From Halorussus litoreus (lineage in GTDB: Archaea > Halobacteriota > Halobacteria > Halobacteriales > Haladaptataceae), in assembly GCF_003382685.1 (NCBI RefSeq), contig NZ_QLVG01000041.1, positions 1 through 64,000 on the forward strand: a DNA stretch of 64,000 bases, read 5' to 3'. The notes below the pieces were generated by a model, which was not told where the DNA came from, searched no databases, and saw only the letters and a program-made list of their open reading frames with translations. This document shows, piece after piece, positions 63,870 to 64,000 of the stretch; within the stretch, counting starts at the first letter, position 1, and each line of letters begins with the position of its first letter. A program made the translations under genes and the position numbers.

Positions 63870-64000
63870 ATGCTCACGAAAACCGACCCAGCCAGCAGGG
63901 TTACGGACGTCAGGACCGAACTCACGAGTATGACCGACTACGACCCGGACCCCGAGACGGAGCAACAGCACGCCCGCGAGCGACAGCACGAGCGCACCGA
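63870..64000 (+). CDS. Partial gene running off the window
   Basis: An ATG at 63870 (MLTKTDPASRVTD...) and a later in-frame ATG at 63930 (MTDYDPDPETEQQHARERQH). The second looks more like a halophile start: acidic, then a His/Arg/Gln-rich helix. Only 23 to 43 codons are visible, with no stop before the end, and no family can be named. Confidence 0.45.
   Translation, partial: MLTKTDPASRVTDVRTELTSMTDYDPDPETEQQHARERQHERT

Overview
The window is chromosomal DNA from a halophilic archaeon (class Halobacteria). The evidence is the high G+C content, strongly acidic proteins, mostly leaderless genes with TATA boxes about 25-30 bases upstream, a 16S - tRNA-Ala - 23S - 5S - tRNA-Cys rRNA operon, a PolD-type replicase, the chromosomal protein MC1, and an Orc1/Cdc6 gene next to ORB-type origin repeats. 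The genus cannot be fixed from sequence reading alone; a Halorussus-like organism would fit.

Layout. 1-2.6 kb: peroxiredoxin, Hsp20, a lipoprotein and prephenate dehydratase (pheA). 2.65-4.5 kb: an AT-rich accessory island with a DUF3800/RNase H-like protein and a winged-helix regulator. 4.5-18.1 kb: the 2-oxoacid dehydrogenase system (lpdA, pdhC, pdhB, pdhA, lipA, all leftward). It is interrupted between lpdA and pdhC by a Cys-rich halocin-like secreted precursor, a convergent beta-propeller/pseudokinase membrane protein, an LUD protein, threonine deaminase, an Lrp-type regulator and an EamA exporter. 18.5-25.9 kb: small membrane protein, class II aldolase, MATE exporter, Ski2-type helicase, an AT-rich GIY-YIG island gene and a HAD phosphatase. 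26-32.8 kb: NucS-like/zinc-finger protein, endA, trpS, small membrane proteins, an oxidoreductase and a 5-formyl-THF cyclo-ligase. 32.9-39 kb: one complete rRNA operon on the minus strand, with five core promoters spaced exactly 82 bp and both processing stems visible. 39.3-47.6 kb: MC1, pyrD, pheT-pheS, lysC and a GNAT-like protein.

47.7-56 kb is the main replication origin neighbourhood: PolD small subunit, signal peptidase Sec11, Orc1/Cdc6, about 1.7 kb of oriC with at least five ORB-like sites around an AT-rich stretch, a 19-bp tandem array, and then the origin-associated oapA-oapB-oapC operon (GTPase, DUF2073, zinc ribbon). The rRNA operon, pheST, lysC, polD and orc1 all point leftward away from oriC, so they are read co-directionally with the leftward fork. 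56-64 kb: a second MATE exporter, a 30-aa membrane peptide coupled to a hypothetical gene, ferredoxin, uridine-phosphorylase-like enzyme, Hel308 with KEOPS subunit Cgi121, and a gene running off the end.

Two patterns are not explained by ordinary genes. First, a dispersed intergenic repeat (at least five copies) carries a variable hairpin block. Second, long perfect or near-perfect DNA palindromes occur both between genes and inside coding genes (nucS-like, endA, pheS, cgi121), where they encode linker or low-complexity protein segments. The best candidate for an uncharacterised system is the Tat-exported Cys-rich precursor and the convergent propeller-pseudokinase gene.
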